Notes under the pieces: model-generated
What the model was told of the DNA's origin: nothing
The model's input: only the letters and a program-made list of their open reading frames with translations
The model's database searches: none
NCBI RefSeq assembly: GCF_000016605.1
Contig: NC_009440.1
Coordinates: 496,001-560,000 of the forward strand
Source: Metallosphaera sedula DSM 5348
GTDB lineage: Archaea; Thermoproteota; Thermoprotei_A; Sulfolobales; Sulfolobaceae
DNA length: 64,000 bases
Direction of reading: 5' to 3'
Part shown: one piece after another, positions 33,431-42,806 of the stretch
Numbering within the stretch: the first letter of the stretch is position 1
Layout of the letters: every line of letters starts with the position of its first letter
Made by a program: the position numbers and the translations under genes

Positions 33431-35741
33431 GAATCTCTATTCCCTGTCTTATCCCTTTTTCCGCACCCTTTATTGGATTGGCCTCGAAGAATCTCTCCAC
33501 TTCCTCTACCCTGCCTATCCCGAGGAGAGGTATTACATCTGCCATAACTCTGCCGAATATTCCGGTCCCCTGGTAGATCTCCGCAACCTTCTTGGAGTGT
33601 ATCTTTATCCATTCCCATACGGCATCTCTAACGTTGGGATAGAATAATGAGTACTGGAGAGACCTGATGATGTCCTGTTTTTTCATCTCCCCGGTGAAGA
33701 CCATACTAAGGACGTTAACTACCGAGTGTGGGGAATTCATGGAAAGCAACGCATTGAGGAGCCTGGTCTTATCCTCATCAAACTTTGACTGTCTATACAT
33801 GGTCAAGAGTTGATCAAGCGCTTGCGATCCTGCGGACACGGCATAGGCTATTGCAACCGCGCTCTTCAGGTCCCCGTCAAGTTGGTCATACTGGCTGAAT
33901 TGGGCTGAAAGGGATGTAGCAAACTTGGGATCCATCTTTGAGAGGTTCATGGCCAGCGTGGAGTAAGTCCTTCTACCCACTGGATCCTGCCTAGTACTCC
34001 ACTCCTTTACCTGCTTGGAATGGAACTCCCTCGCTATCTCCCCGTACTTCTGGCTATTTACGGCATACAAAAAGGAGAGCTGGTCAGCAAGCTCTAGAAC
34101 GGGGAGGTGATGCTTAGCGCTCATTAAACTCCTCACTACCTTGAAGTACTCATCCCGGGACACCTTACCTGCAAGGAGGAAAGCGAAATAATCGTTGGCT
34201 AAGCCCCATTGCTCCTCAGGTGTTAGCTCGGATGCCAGGACAGGTCCCAGATCAAAGTACATGACCCTGTAGAATCCGGCCTTATCCAAGTTAACCTTGA
34301 GCTCGTTTACGTGGCCCACCTCGATTCTGACGCTCTTCCCTTCCATAACTAGGTCTTTCTTCTCTCCGTTGACCATGAGAGTTATGGGTATGGGATAGGT
34401 CTTTTCTGGAACAGGGTGAAGTCCAAACCTCTCCTGTGTAAGTTCAAGCTGGTTGCCGACTATCTGAACCTTAACCATGGGGTATCCATCCTCCAATACC
34501 CAGTGGGGCATTATCTTGGAGACTGGCTTACCAGAAGCCTCCTCCAAGCTGTTCCATAGGTCTTTTCCCTCGGCGTTTCCGTAACTGAACTTCTGCAAGT
34601 ACTTGGAAATCCCCCTTCTGAATTCATCCTTGCCAATGTAGGACTCTATCATTCTCAGGATTGACGCACCCTTCCCATAGCTTATATCGTCAAAGATTTG
34701 TTCAACCTCCTCCGGAGAATTCACCTTGGTCTCAATGGGATGGGTAGTGGGAATGGAATCCTTCAGGAGTGCACCAGCAGTCTCGTCCAGTAGGAACTCC
34801 CCCCACATGTACCATTCTGGATGTAACATGTCTATTATCTTGTAGCTCATGAACGTGGCAAAGCTCTCATTGAGCCATAGATCGTTCCACCATTTCATGG
34901 TAACTAAATTCCCAAACCATTGATGGGCCAGCTCATGTGCTACTACCTCGGCTACGCGTCTAATGTTGGAGAAGCCAGATTTTTCGTCTGCGAGAAGGGC
35001 AGTTTCCCTAAAGGTGATCGCGCCCCAGTTCTCCATTGCGCCAAAGGCGAACTCTGGAACCGCAATGAGATGAACCTTAGGTAGTTGGTACTTTATGCCA
35101 TAATACTCTTCATATTTCCTGATGAAATCCCTCGCAAACTCAGCCGGTAACTTCGCCTTGCTAATCTTTCCTGGAACTGTGGCAACGATTATCTCGGGAA
35201 CGTTTTGCAATCTAAATTCCTCGAATTTACCCACTCCCACGTATAGAAGGTAAGTAGACATGGGAGGAGTTTCGTGAAAAACGTAGGTAACCTGATCCCC
35301 TTCCTCCCTGGTCTCCTTAACGGGCATGTTAGAGATTACCTGTAGTCCCCTATCTACCGTTACTGATAGCCTGAACTTGGCCTTGTATGCTGGATGGTCC
35401 ACGCACGGTATGAATTCCCTTGCATGACTTGATTCAAATTGGGTTGAGAACATGTAACTTCCGTTGTAGGGGGCCCTGTATATCCCGACGAGGGTATCCC
35501 TTACCTTGCCTGAAAAGGTTACCCTCAGGTCCCCAGAGAACTTACCCGTTTTTACCTTCACCTTGTTGTCTTCCAGTTTGAAGTCAGCTGATCTTCCGTC
35601 AATCTCCACCGAGTGGATCTCTAGTCCTACCGCATCTAACTCTACCCCGTCCTCAGTATCCAGGTTAATGATCTCGGTTCCCTTGTAGGTAGATTCCTTG
35701 AAATTGAAGATCACATGAATATCGTACGAGTTTATCTTCAT
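33405..35741 (-). CDS. M1 family aminopeptidase (tricorn-interacting factor F2/F3-like)
   Basis: This 778-aa protein from ATG 35741 has the exopeptidase motif FGAMENWGAITF near residue 231, zinc site HELAHQWFGN near 265, and the third ligand in NESFATFMS ~19 residues on. The N-terminal beta domain and C-terminal helical ERAP1-like domain complete the family layout. It trims peptides in the cytosol after the proteasome. A longer frame from 35843 adds an improbable 34-residue leader. It overlaps the gene at 32723 by 26 bp. Confidence 0.93.
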   Translation of the reverse strand: MKINSYDIHVIFNFKESTYKGTEIINLDTEDGVELDAVGLEIHSVEIDGRSADFKLEDNKVKVKTGKFSGDLRVTFSGKVRDTLVGIYRAPYNGSYMFSTQFESSHAREFIPCVDHPAYKAKFRLSVTVDRGLQVISNMPVKETREEGDQVTYVFHETPPMSTYLLYVGVGKFEEFRLQNVPEIIVATVPGKISKAKLPAEFARDFIRKYEEYYGIKYQLPKVHLIAVPEFAFGAMENWGAITFRETALLADEKSGFSNIRRVAEVVAHELAHQWFGNLVTMKWWNDLWLNESFATFMSYKIIDMLHPEWYMWGEFLLDETAGALLKDSIPTTHPIETKVNSPEEVEQIFDDISYGKGASILRMIESYIGKDEFRRGISKYLQKFSYGNAEGKDLWNSLEEASGKPVSKIMPHWVLEDGYPMVKVQIVGNQLELTQERFGLHPVPEKTYPIPITLMVNGEKKDLVMEGKSVRIEVGHVNELKVNLDKAGFYRVMYFDLGPVLASELTPEEQWGLANDYFAFLLAGKVSRDEYFKVVRSLMSAKHHLPVLELADQLSFLYAVNSQKYGEIAREFHSKQVKEWSTRQDPVGRRTYSTLAMNLSKMDPKFATSLSAQFSQYDQLDGDLKSAVAIAYAVSAGSQALDQLLTMYRQSKFDEDKTRLLNALLSMNSPHSVVNVLSMVFTGEMKKQDIIRSLQYSLFYPNVRDAVWEWIKIHSKKVAEIYQGTGIFGRVMADVIPLLGIGRVEEVERFFEANPIKGAEKGIRQGIEILKAVSRIV

Positions 35742-36048
35742 GGAACAATGTGAATAACGTTCAACTAAAAAACTTATGGAACTTGACAATTCATGTTTAT
35801 GTCTCTCCTTAAACCTGAACTCTATGAAAAACTGAAAGTGCATAACCAGAAGATTTTGAGATTAATGGTTCCAAATACCTAGCTAACTACCTTAGGAGAT
35901 TACATGAGACTCTGATCTATCTCAACTCCCATAATCAATTTTTATAGTTAGTCCACAAGTCCCCACTGTTGGACAGTGATGAGAAACGACATTCCGAGAG
36001 TCCCCGAAGTCTCCCGTTGGAGCTAACAGGAAATGCCTTGAGGTCATA
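35742..36048. other. Spacer between aminopeptidase and NSUN genes; promoter and short ORFs
   Basis: This 307-bp region holds a strong TATA-like tttttata at 35939-35946 that predicts transcription from about 35970. The first start codon after that is ATG 35979, which opens a 15-codon frame (MRNDIPRVPEVSRWS) ending at 36026. The downstream NSUN frame is open from about 35984 without a start. A 29-codon ORF at 35793-35882 has no good promoter. A GTGATGA at 35976 resembles a C box, but matching D boxes are missing. Confidence 0.5.
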
Positions 36049-37113
36049 GTGAGGGCCCTGAAATATCTAAATTCGTCTTCCCTCGAATCCAGTTTCAAGA
36101 GGGGCATTAAGGAAGTTGGCGAAAGCGTCCCTGGATGCTTCGAAACCTATCGGAATGTGGTTTGGGCCTTACCGCACGTGAAGCGCATCTACCCTTTAGT
36201 GGATCCGAGCTCGCTAGAGGCAGTGGAGATAGCCCTTACCCTAGGCCCTGATCCCTTCTCCCTTCCAAAATGGATTCTCGATAGGGTAAGGCCTTTACTC
36301 GGGGACGAGGGCCTGCGAAATCTCTTGAGGAGGAAAACGTGGGTCAGAATAAACACCCTAAAGAAAGGTTTACAGGAAATTCTAGATGAGCTGAAGGGGA
36401 AGGGGTACTCCTTCGTACCCGACCGAGACTTCAATTACCTTGTGGAATGGATCTTCCCCCAGATCTCCTCCATTCCCGAGTTCAGGCAGGGACTCCTGAT
36501 ACCTCAGGACAAGGCTAGCGTCATGGTGGTTAATGTTCTAGATCCCAAACCTGAGGAAACTATCCTGGAGATAGGCGGGGCGCCTGGTACAAAGACCTCT
36601 CTTATACAACAGCTCACACACAACAAATCCTACGTTATCTCGGTGGACATATCCGCGAGGAGGGTAGAGGCTCAGAGAAGGCTTCTTGCTAAGTGGGGTG
36701 TAAGTAACGTTGAGCTTGTGATCGCTGATGCAACGGAGCTGAAGGTTACTCACGCAGATAAGGTCCTCGTAGATGCTCCTTGTAGCAACTCCGGAACTAT
36801 GAACGTCGATCCATCCATACCTCTACGTCTAACCAAGGCGGAACTCCTTAAACTGGTCAGGATTCAGAAAATGATATTGAAAAGAGCCGTCTCGCTTGGC
36901 GTTCCTGTGGTGTACTCCACATGCTCATTATTCCCAGAGGAGGGGGAAAAACAGGTGGAGGAATTCTCGAGATACCTAGTTAAGATAACTGACGATCCCC
37001 TACACATGGGTTATAGAAAGTCAAAGGTATGGATGAGGGTCATGAGGACCTATCCTCACTTGGACTATTCTGAAGGTTTCTTCATCTCTAAGATAGAGCC
37101 TAGCCCATCCTAG
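36049..37113 (+). CDS. NSUN/RsmB-type RNA (cytosine-5) methyltransferase
   Basis: The protein is at least 354 aa. A NusB-like helical N-terminus is followed by a SAM-binding core: ILEIGGAPGTKTSLIQQL (motif I), VDAPCSNSGT (motif IV, Pro-Cys) near residue 245, and YSTCSLFPEEGE (motif VI, catalytic Thr-Cys) near 292. It methylates tRNA or rRNA cytosines. GTG 36049 is the only standard start in frame. However, the frame is open upstream and encodes a helix-like NRKCLEVIV directly before it, so the real protein may begin earlier. Confidence 0.85.
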   Translation: MRALKYLNSSSLESSFKRGIKEVGESVPGCFETYRNVVWALPHVKRIYPLVDPSSLEAVEIALTLGPDPFSLPKWILDRVRPLLGDEGLRNLLRRKTWVRINTLKKGLQEILDELKGKGYSFVPDRDFNYLVEWIFPQISSIPEFRQGLLIPQDKASVMVVNVLDPKPEETILEIGGAPGTKTSLIQQLTHNKSYVISVDISARRVEAQRRLLAKWGVSNVELVIADATELKVTHADKVLVDAPCSNSGTMNVDPSIPLRLTKAELLKLVRIQKMILKRAVSLGVPVVYSTCSLFPEEGEKQVEEFSRYLVKITDDPLHMGYRKSKVWMRVMRTYPHLDYSEGFFISKIEPSPS

Positions 37114-37115
37114 TT

Positions 37116-37475
37116 TCATAGTAACGACAGGCCCAATCCTATCGCTGCCAGTATAACCAGGATAATCATCGTGATCACGAAGGCAACTATCGCTATGCCC
37201 AGCGAGCTTAACCAACCTACGTCGAAAATGGTCTTGAATACCCACAGTACAGCTATGAAACCCACAATCAAGGCAATAAGATGACTGAATGGGCTGATCA
37301 GTCTATCTAAGATCAAGAATGCCAATATTCCAACAAAGGTAGCGACCATGGCCTTTCCTAGGCTAGCCTTTGAAGAGAATAGCTTAGCTGATAGCCACAC
37401 AGGTACAGACGCTATAACCCAAGCAATTATCAAGGATAAAATAAAAATCAAAATTCCAATTAATGGATGAGCCAT
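37116..37475 (-). CDS. Small hydrophobic membrane protein (119 aa)
   Basis: Four hydrophobic segments cover nearly the whole protein, with few charged residues (RLISPFSH in the middle, KTIFDVG). I do not recognise a family. It is convergent with the NSUN gene (2-bp gap). It may share a transcript with the NifX-like gene 39 bp upstream. Confidence 0.6.
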   Translation of the reverse strand: MAHPLIGILIFILSLIIAWVIASVPVWLSAKLFSSKASLGKAMVATFVGILAFLILDRLISPFSHLIALIVGFIAVLWVFKTIFDVGWLSSLGIAIVAFVITMIILVILAAIGLGLSLL

Positions 37476-37514
37476 CTAAACCCTTGTTATATCCTTAAGC
37501 ATGTTTTAAAAAGG

Positions 37515-37868
37515 TTATTCGGGATAGGCCTCTGCATACATTTCTTCGTCTAGGTCTTCCCTAATTCCTTTCTTTACCTCTTCTAGATGCTCGAGAATTT
37601 CATCCAGGGTGTTATAAGTTGTTGGAATATACTTTATTCTTCCGTAGCTCATCATGTAAGAGCCTGGGCAAAGGAACTGATTCTTGACTATTATCGCCTC
37701 AGGTTCCAACTCCAGAATTGCAGCCATTGTGGCTTCCTTGCTCATGGCGTAGGCAGGATTCTCGTATTGCTCCACTTCCCTCTTTTCTTCATCAATAATA
37801 GCAATTATTTCCGATTCCTCCAACGGTTTTAGATTTCTCTCCTTATCATATGTGAGAGCTATTCTCAT
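37515..37868 (-). CDS. NifX/NifB-like (dinitrogenase iron-molybdenum cofactor) family protein
   Basis: The ~117-aa protein begins MRIALTYDKERNLKPLEES and has IIAIIDEEKREVEQYENP, the strand pattern of the NifX RNase H-like fold. The segment EAIIVKNQFLCPGSYMMSYGRIKYIPT corresponds to the second half (written here across its natural break at PGSY). Archaeal stand-alone members are of unknown role and occur without nitrogenase. ATG 37868 is preferred; the box ttttataag near 37898-37906 is its likely TATA. Confidence 0.55.
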   Translation of the reverse strand: MRIALTYDKERNLKPLEESEIIAIIDEEKREVEQYENPAYAMSKEATMAAILELEPEAIIVKNQFLCPGSYMMSYGRIKYIPTTYNTLDEILEHLEEVKKGIREDLDEEMYAEAYPE

Positions 37869-38012
37869 TTGGATCAAAATAGGTTCAACTCATGGCTTAT
37901 AAAATAGTGTATAAATCCAATGATCTAATGCTTGAGATAATAAAGATACAAAGAAGCGCAATGTAACAAACCAAAGCAGAAAAGAAAAAGAAATATTTCA
38001 TCAAAAGGGTCT

Positions 38013-38201
38013 TTACTTCTTGCCTATCATGTTCAGTAGTTCCTTAGGGGCGTCCTTCTCGCTAACGGCTCCCCTTCCGGTCTTGCCGTTGTCGTCGTAG
38101 GTGAAGGACACCATCTTGCCTACTTTCCAGACCTTCTTTACTTTGCTTATGTCTACCTCTAGATCTTGACCCTTATACTTGAACTTTATTTTGGTTGCCA
38201 T
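38013..38201 (-). CDS. Sul7d/Sso7d family chromatin protein
   Basis: This 62-aa basic protein opens [20 protein letters not shown] and continues [32 protein letters not shown]. It matches Sso7d/Sac7d closely, including the DNA-intercalating Val and Met of the WKVGKMVSF strand. It binds the minor groove and kinks and stabilises DNA. The family is confined to Sulfolobales, which anchors the taxonomic call. The minus-strand TATA tttataaa at 38225-38232 is ~27 bp from the ATG, giving a leaderless mRNA. Confidence 0.98.
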   Translation of the reverse strand: MATKIKFKYKGQDLEVDISKVKKVWKVGKMVSFTYDDNGKTGRGAVSEKDAPKELLNMIGKK

Positions 38202-38224
38202 TGAATGTTAATACGCTATCAACG

Positions 38225-38232
38225 TTTATAAA
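38225..38232 (-). promoter_or_regulatory. TATA box of the Sul7d gene
   Basis: TTTATAAA is centred ~27 bp upstream of the ATG at 38201 with no room for a leader. A further inverted repeat, TCCCTTT-T-AAAGGGA at 38283-38297, lies ~50 bp upstream of the box and may regulate this highly expressed gene. Confidence 0.65.
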
Positions 38233-38340
38233 CCTTACGATACTAAGGTAAGTAGTACTCATGATAATACCTTAATTAAAAATCCCTTTTAAAGGGACCA
38301 AATTTTATCGAGAGAGATTGGATAACAACTCGTAATGAAT

Positions 38341-38357
38341 AAAAAAAGGTTTTTATT
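38341..38357 (-). terminator. Oligo-T terminator candidate after the secreted-protein gene
   Basis: Seven A residues at 38341-38347 read as T7 on the minus strand, about 95 bp after the stop of the gene at 38443. This is in keeping with a U-rich terminator. Confidence 0.35.
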
Positions 38358-38442
38358 TATAGTCAAAATGTAGCTACTTTCCATTGGTAATACTAATAAA
38401 TGAGAGACGATTAAAGAAAAGAAGTGTTAAGAAAAGATCGCT

Positions 38443-39318
38443 TTAAAGCCTGTCCACAATGTACTCAAACGCCTGGAAGTTTTGACTTGGCTGAGCCTGA
38501 ACAAGTATTACGTACTCTCCCTTAAGTCCAACATAGTAGAAAGTTTGCCCAAAGGTCCCGTTCACGGAAAGATTGAAGTACTTGATCCCATTTAGGGATC
38601 CGTTCACCGCAAGCGACGATCCCTTGATTGAGCCATTTGAGGGTATTAGAGTTGTGGAATAAAGGTAGTTATATAGCGCCGTGGAGTTTGGACCATGTAA
38701 TATGTCAACCCCCAAGGATTCCCCACTTGTCGATGTAGTACCCAGATAATACGCTGAATATTGGGTGAAGTTCCCCTGTTGAGAAGTTAGGTTGCTGACT
38801 GCGAACTCAACTAGGGGTAAAGATGAAGTGCTAGGATACATGAAGCTTGGAACTGATAGCTTAGTTCCATTTCCACCTGTGAGATCAGCTTTAGCTAAGG
38901 CTAGAAAGCTCTCTTGGATAGTTGGAGAAACGTTGCCTGTAGCATTTACCTCAACCAAGTAATGCCCTACTACAGCATGTGGAAGACTAGTTGTGCTGTT
39001 AGGCTGACCTGAATAGGCAACGATGGAAATGGATATTACCGTTGAATTGGAACCTGCAAGCTCTACATATTCCTGGTAAAGTGAAAGGGCATTGGGGTAC
39101 ATCCCGGAAAGTAACTGCGATGAGTTGATCTCACCCATGGAAATTATCTTCCAATTTCCAGCAATGCCCTGACTTATCTGGCTCTGAGTTGGCAGGGTTG
39201 GCTCGCTCGAGGCAGAGGCAAGATTTGATGGGGCACGGTGAAGTTCCTGGAAGGCTAGAAGTCCAGCAAGTGCTATTACAACTACCGCTATTATACCTAT
39301 GACGATGTTTCTATTCAT
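38443..39318 (-). CDS. Secreted or membrane-anchored protein, Ser/Thr/Asn-rich
   Basis: The 291-aa protein has an N-terminal hydrophobic helix (IVIGIIAVVVIALAGLLAF) as signal anchor. A long extracellular part is rich in Ser, Thr and Asn, with many N-glycosylation sequons (NST, NSS, NLT, NGT, NLS). There are no cysteines and no recognised domain. It probably sits at the outer face of the membrane. The gene is monocistronic as far as can be seen. Confidence 0.65.
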   Translation of the reverse strand: MNRNIVIGIIAVVVIALAGLLAFQELHRAPSNLASASSEPTLPTQSQISQGIAGNWKIISMGEINSSQLLSGMYPNALSLYQEYVELAGSNSTVISISIVAYSGQPNSTTSLPHAVVGHYLVEVNATGNVSPTIQESFLALAKADLTGGNGTKLSVPSFMYPSTSSLPLVEFAVSNLTSQQGNFTQYSAYYLGTTSTSGESLGVDILHGPNSTALYNYLYSTTLIPSNGSIKGSSLAVNGSLNGIKYFNLSVNGTFGQTFYYVGLKGEYVILVQAQPSQNFQAFEYIVDRL

Positions 39319-39361
39319 TAGCTATTGCTCTGGCTTAGCATAAAAAACTCTTTCATTACCC

Positions 39362-39985
39362 TCACAAATCAAGGGCTTTAATCACGTTGCAGGGACTATC
39401 CACAAGAGCGGCTCCCTGACTCGCTATCCAAGACAGATCCAAGCCCAACTCTCCCTTCAGAATGAAGATCCTACCAAGACCTGCTCCCTTAAACGCGTGA
39501 AAATCGTGAAGTGTATCACCTACTCCCACGCTAACCTCAGGCAATGCTCTAAGCCTTTGGAGTGCCAAAACAACTGGGAAGGGATCGGGCTTGCCCTTTT
39601 CCACGTCGTCCCCAGCTATTAGTAAATCTGGGGTCACGCCTATAGCCCCTAAACTCTTAGAGGCTGACCTTCTCAGTGACGAGGTAACCACAGCTATGGA
39701 ATATCCCTTTGATCTTGCCCTTTCAACCATCTCCCTAGCACAGGGCAAAGGCATCGCCTTCCTTGCTACCAGCTCATCAAATATGTCATTTTTAACCTCG
39801 AAAAGCTCCTGGTACCTTTCACCAGCTAGAGTTTTCGCTATGTCCAGAGTCCTCTTTCCCATGAGCAGATCAAGATTTACGTTTGCGTTAATTCCCAACC
39901 TTTTCATGGCCAGTTCCCAAGCTTCCTTGTGAAGAAGGGCTGTTGTGGCGAGAGTTCCGTCAAGGTCAAGTATCATTGCCTTCAC
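39362..39985 (-). CDS. HAD superfamily hydrolase
   Basis: The ~207-aa protein has motif I MILDLDGTLATT, motif II VVTSSLRRSAS, and motif III/IV in GKPDPFPVVLALQ and GVGDTLHDFHAF. A helical cap lies between motifs I and II, as in phosphoglycolate phosphatase-type enzymes. GTG at 39985 overlaps the stop of the bax1 gene (GTGA), showing coupling in the xpb-bax1 operon. The substrate is unknown. Confidence 0.85.
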   Translation of the reverse strand: MKAMILDLDGTLATTALLHKEAWELAMKRLGINANVNLDLLMGKRTLDIAKTLAGERYQELFEVKNDIFDELVARKAMPLPCAREMVERARSKGYSIAVVTSSLRRSASKSLGAIGVTPDLLIAGDDVEKGKPDPFPVVLALQRLRALPEVSVGVGDTLHDFHAFKGAGLGRIFILKGELGLDLSWIASQGAALVDSPCNVIKALDL

Positions 39986-41427
39986 TTTGTGATCACCGCG
40001 TCTGCAATGTTTATCCACTTTATCTTATATCCTAGCTTATCCAAGACCTCGGTTATGAAATCTCCTCTCTCCTTCACGACTTCCTGAAGTTTTCTACCTG
40101 AAAAATTCTCCCTGGAGAGTTGTTCCATAAGCTTCTGGCTTACGTAGTAGTTTTTGAGAAGAACGTAACCTGGAAATTCCCTCAGATTTTTTCGGAGGAG
40201 ATTCTCAGAGATACCATACTTCATCGCCAGCTCCTTTATGGATATTACGTCACTCCCATCTAGCTCATATTCAACCTTCTTAGTTGGGAGCGACTGCTCA
40301 ATTTCCCTTAAAACACGGTAAACTTTGGTTGGATCAATCTTTCTCTTAAAAGTAATAACTGGTAAATCGCCTATCTTCCCGGATCCAAGTTCCTCACTCA
40401 CAATGGGTATAACGAGAGCTTGAGTTCCCTGAAGCTTCTTAACCTTCTCCCTCAGGTATTCCTCTGTCCAAAAGCCCACAACCTCAAGGTAGACCCTTAT
40501 CTCGTCCTTGATAGCTAGGAAATCGGGGAGGAATATCCTGCCGTTGACCACGAGCGGTCCAGGTTCCCTTTCCAGTTTCCAATCCTTGATTGTTCCCCTG
40601 AAGTTCCAGTAGAAGTCCTCCTCCACTGAACTATCAAAGAGCTTTCCCTGTTCTGGCCTTCCTCCAATCCATTCGTTGTTGCTTACCTTCATCTGGTAAA
40701 CCCTTCTCTTCCTCTTTCCTAGAATGATTTCAGCCTCAATGCTCCATCCTCCAGTCCCAATCACGTAAGGAACCAGGATAGCCAGATTCCTTCCGTATTT
40801 CTCTGAGGGCTTCAGAAGGGTATAGGGACCCATCACCTCTATCCTCACGGGGTTAGAGTACGCAGTATACATCAACCCAAGTCTCTTTACAGTTCTCAGA
40901 AGTTCCTTCCAGTTCCCCTCAGTGGTCAAGGTTACCTTGTACGACCTGAAAAGTATTGTCTGCAGTAGGGAAAGGTTATACTCCTTAACTATGTCCTCCG
41001 GAGGCGGTATCTCAACCCTGGAGATTACCTTGCTCTCATCCATATCCCCAAACATGAACCTCTCAGCGTCTACCCCTAGCCTTTCGCTTACCTCCCTTAG
41101 TCTCCTTTCCCTTTCCTCTGGAGTCAGGGCAGGTCCCTTAGCAAAGAGCTCCTCCCTTATCTTCCTGGGATCCACGGGAGATTCACCAGATAGGGTAAGG
41201 TACCTCGAGATGACCCTATGAAGACCTCTCACCAGCTTAGCTCCCTGAGTCGTCTTACCGTACATCCTTTCCATGAGTTTTACGTTCTCCTCAACCTCAC
41301 CGTACGTGATCCCAACCTTATAGAAGGGAATCATCTCCTTGACTAGTTCAACTTCCCTTTCCCCAGCGAATGAGGGATAGATAACGTCTCCGTAAATCCT
41401 GAACCTGGCAAGTTCACTTGGTAGCAC
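39982..41427 (-). CDS. bax1: Bax1 (DUF790), XPB-associated nuclease
   Basis: This 481-aa protein has the DUF790 N-terminus (MLPSELARFRIYGDVIYPSF). The C-terminal nuclease-like region has FLPDFLAIKDEIRVYLEVVG followed by FWTEEYLREKV, a PD-(D/E)xK-like arrangement. Bax1 binds archaeal XPB and cuts DNA at bubble or fork junctions in repair. It follows xpb with a 14-bp overlap, the conserved pairing of these genes. Confidence 0.9.
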   Translation of the reverse strand: MLPSELARFRIYGDVIYPSFAGEREVELVKEMIPFYKVGITYGEVEENVKLMERMYGKTTQGAKLVRGLHRVISRYLTLSGESPVDPRKIREELFAKGPALTPEERERRLREVSERLGVDAERFMFGDMDESKVISRVEIPPPEDIVKEYNLSLLQTILFRSYKVTLTTEGNWKELLRTVKRLGLMYTAYSNPVRIEVMGPYTLLKPSEKYGRNLAILVPYVIGTGGWSIEAEIILGKRKRRVYQMKVSNNEWIGGRPEQGKLFDSSVEEDFYWNFRGTIKDWKLEREPGPLVVNGRIFLPDFLAIKDEIRVYLEVVGFWTEEYLREKVKKLQGTQALVIPIVSEELGSGKIGDLPVITFKRKIDPTKVYRVLREIEQSLPTKKVEYELDGSDVISIKELAMKYGISENLLRKNLREFPGYVLLKNYYVSQKLMEQLSRENFSGRKLQEVVKERGDFITEVLDKLGYKIKWINIADAVITK

Positions 41428-42745
41428 TGGATCTCCTCCTGCTCAAGTTATGATCAGTGGTACCCTTGGTCACAATCTCTATGAGAGTGGCAACCTTTCC
41501 CTCTTTTTTCCTCAAGATCCTCCCTAACCTTTGCATCATCTGCCTAGATGTTCCGTAACCGCCTAAAACTATACCCACACTTGCGTCGGGAACGTCTACA
41601 CCTTCATCAAAGACATTGGATGCAACTATCACCTTGTAATCACCGTTCTTGAACTTGGAAAGGATGTCCTGCCTTTCGTCCTTCGACGTGAGGTAGGTAA
41701 CCGCGGGAACCAAGAACTCCCTAGAGACCCTGTAGGCCATGTCCACATCCCTTGTGAAGATGATGATCTTCTCATTGGCGCGTTCCTTCAGGATCTCCCT
41801 TAACTTGATCAGTTTACTTTCCGAGTTCACAGCAAGCCTCAATGACTCGTTCCAGGCCAGTAGAGCCTCCCTAGCTTCCTTATCCCTTCCAGCCATGAAG
41901 ATGAATCTCTGAAAGTCCCTAGGGCCGGCCATCCTTATTTTTCTCTTTCTTAGAAAGGAGGTAAACCTGTTCCTTAGCTTCTCGTAAATTTCCCTCTCCT
42001 CCGGGGTTAGCTCCACATAAATCTTCTCGACCTTGAACTCTGCCAGGTACTTCCCTGCTAGCTGTGATGGAGAGAGCCTGATTAGGATGGGACCCACTAC
42101 CTCCCTCAGGAGGACATGCCTACCATCTTCCCTCTCCGGAGTAGCAGTTAGTCCCATCCTGTAAGGCGAGGCCATCAACTCCCCTATGTTAATGTAACCT
42201 GTTGAGGGGAGATGATGCACCTCATCAAATATTACGAGAGGAAACCTGTTACCCAGCTTCTCCACCTTTGTGTAGGCAGAATCGTAGGTAATCACGGTAA
42301 TTCCCTGAATGTTCTCCTCTCCTCCTCCCACAATTCCCGGTTCAACGCCCAGGGACTCCCTAATCCTATCACCCCACTGATGAAGTAACTCTATCGTGGG
42401 AACCACTACGAGCGTTGCCACCCTAAGATTGGCAATAGCCTTTATGCCCAAGGCCGTTTTACCTGCACCCGTGGGTAATACCAAGACTCCCCTCTTCTTG
42501 GCCATCCAAGCCTTCATGGCCCTTTCCTGATAATCCCTAAGTTTCAGGGAGTCCTTCACGAGAGGAAAGGGGATGGGGTCCATTACCTCATCCTTTACCT
42601 CTATCCCTCCCTGTCGGAAGTACTCAAGCACCTGATAATACCTGTAGGCTGGGGCAATGTAAGCCTTAAACTCCTCGTTCCAACTCAGTGATGGCGCGTA
42701 GTGATCGGAGATGAGCAGACCCCTAAAATATTTCAGATGTACCAA
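41414..42745 (-). CDS. xpb: XPB-family SF2 DNA helicase
   Basis: This 443-aa protein has a damage-recognition-like N-terminus and helicase motifs: LPTGAGKTALG (Walker A, ~92), VIFDEVHHLP (DEVH, ~170), LTATPERED with the RED element, and QRLGRILRKKEGK (motif VI). It is compact, as archaeal XPB proteins are. It is expected to act with Bax1 in nucleotide excision repair or lesion processing. It heads a three-gene operon, divergent from the UPF0282 gene. Confidence 0.95.
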   Translation of the reverse strand: MVHLKYFRGLLISDHYAPSLSWNEEFKAYIAPAYRYYQVLEYFRQGGIEVKDEVMDPIPFPLVKDSLKLRDYQERAMKAWMAKKRGVLVLPTGAGKTALGIKAIANLRVATLVVVPTIELLHQWGDRIRESLGVEPGIVGGGEENIQGITVITYDSAYTKVEKLGNRFPLVIFDEVHHLPSTGYINIGELMASPYRMGLTATPEREDGRHVLLREVVGPILIRLSPSQLAGKYLAEFKVEKIYVELTPEEREIYEKLRNRFTSFLRKRKIRMAGPRDFQRFIFMAGRDKEAREALLAWNESLRLAVNSESKLIKLREILKERANEKIIIFTRDVDMAYRVSREFLVPAVTYLTSKDERQDILSKFKNGDYKVIVASNVFDEGVDVPDASVGIVLGGYGTSRQMMQRLGRILRKKEGKVATLIEIVTKGTTDHNLSRRRSSATK

Positions 42746-42806
42746 CCTTGATTCTGATTTAATACTTGACCTAAAGTTAAAAATTATTTGATGTTATCAC
42801 TACACT

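Noticed and set aside
35793-35882. 29-codon ORF between aminopeptidase and NSUN genes
   Set aside because: Protein-like, but without a promoter at the right distance, no partner gene, and too short to judge alone.
35976-36026. Second C/D box sRNA upstream of the NSUN gene
   Set aside because: GTGATGA is exact and well placed after a TATA box, but the D-like elements are CCGA and CTAA (the latter lacks the GA needed for the kink-turn) and no C' box is seen.
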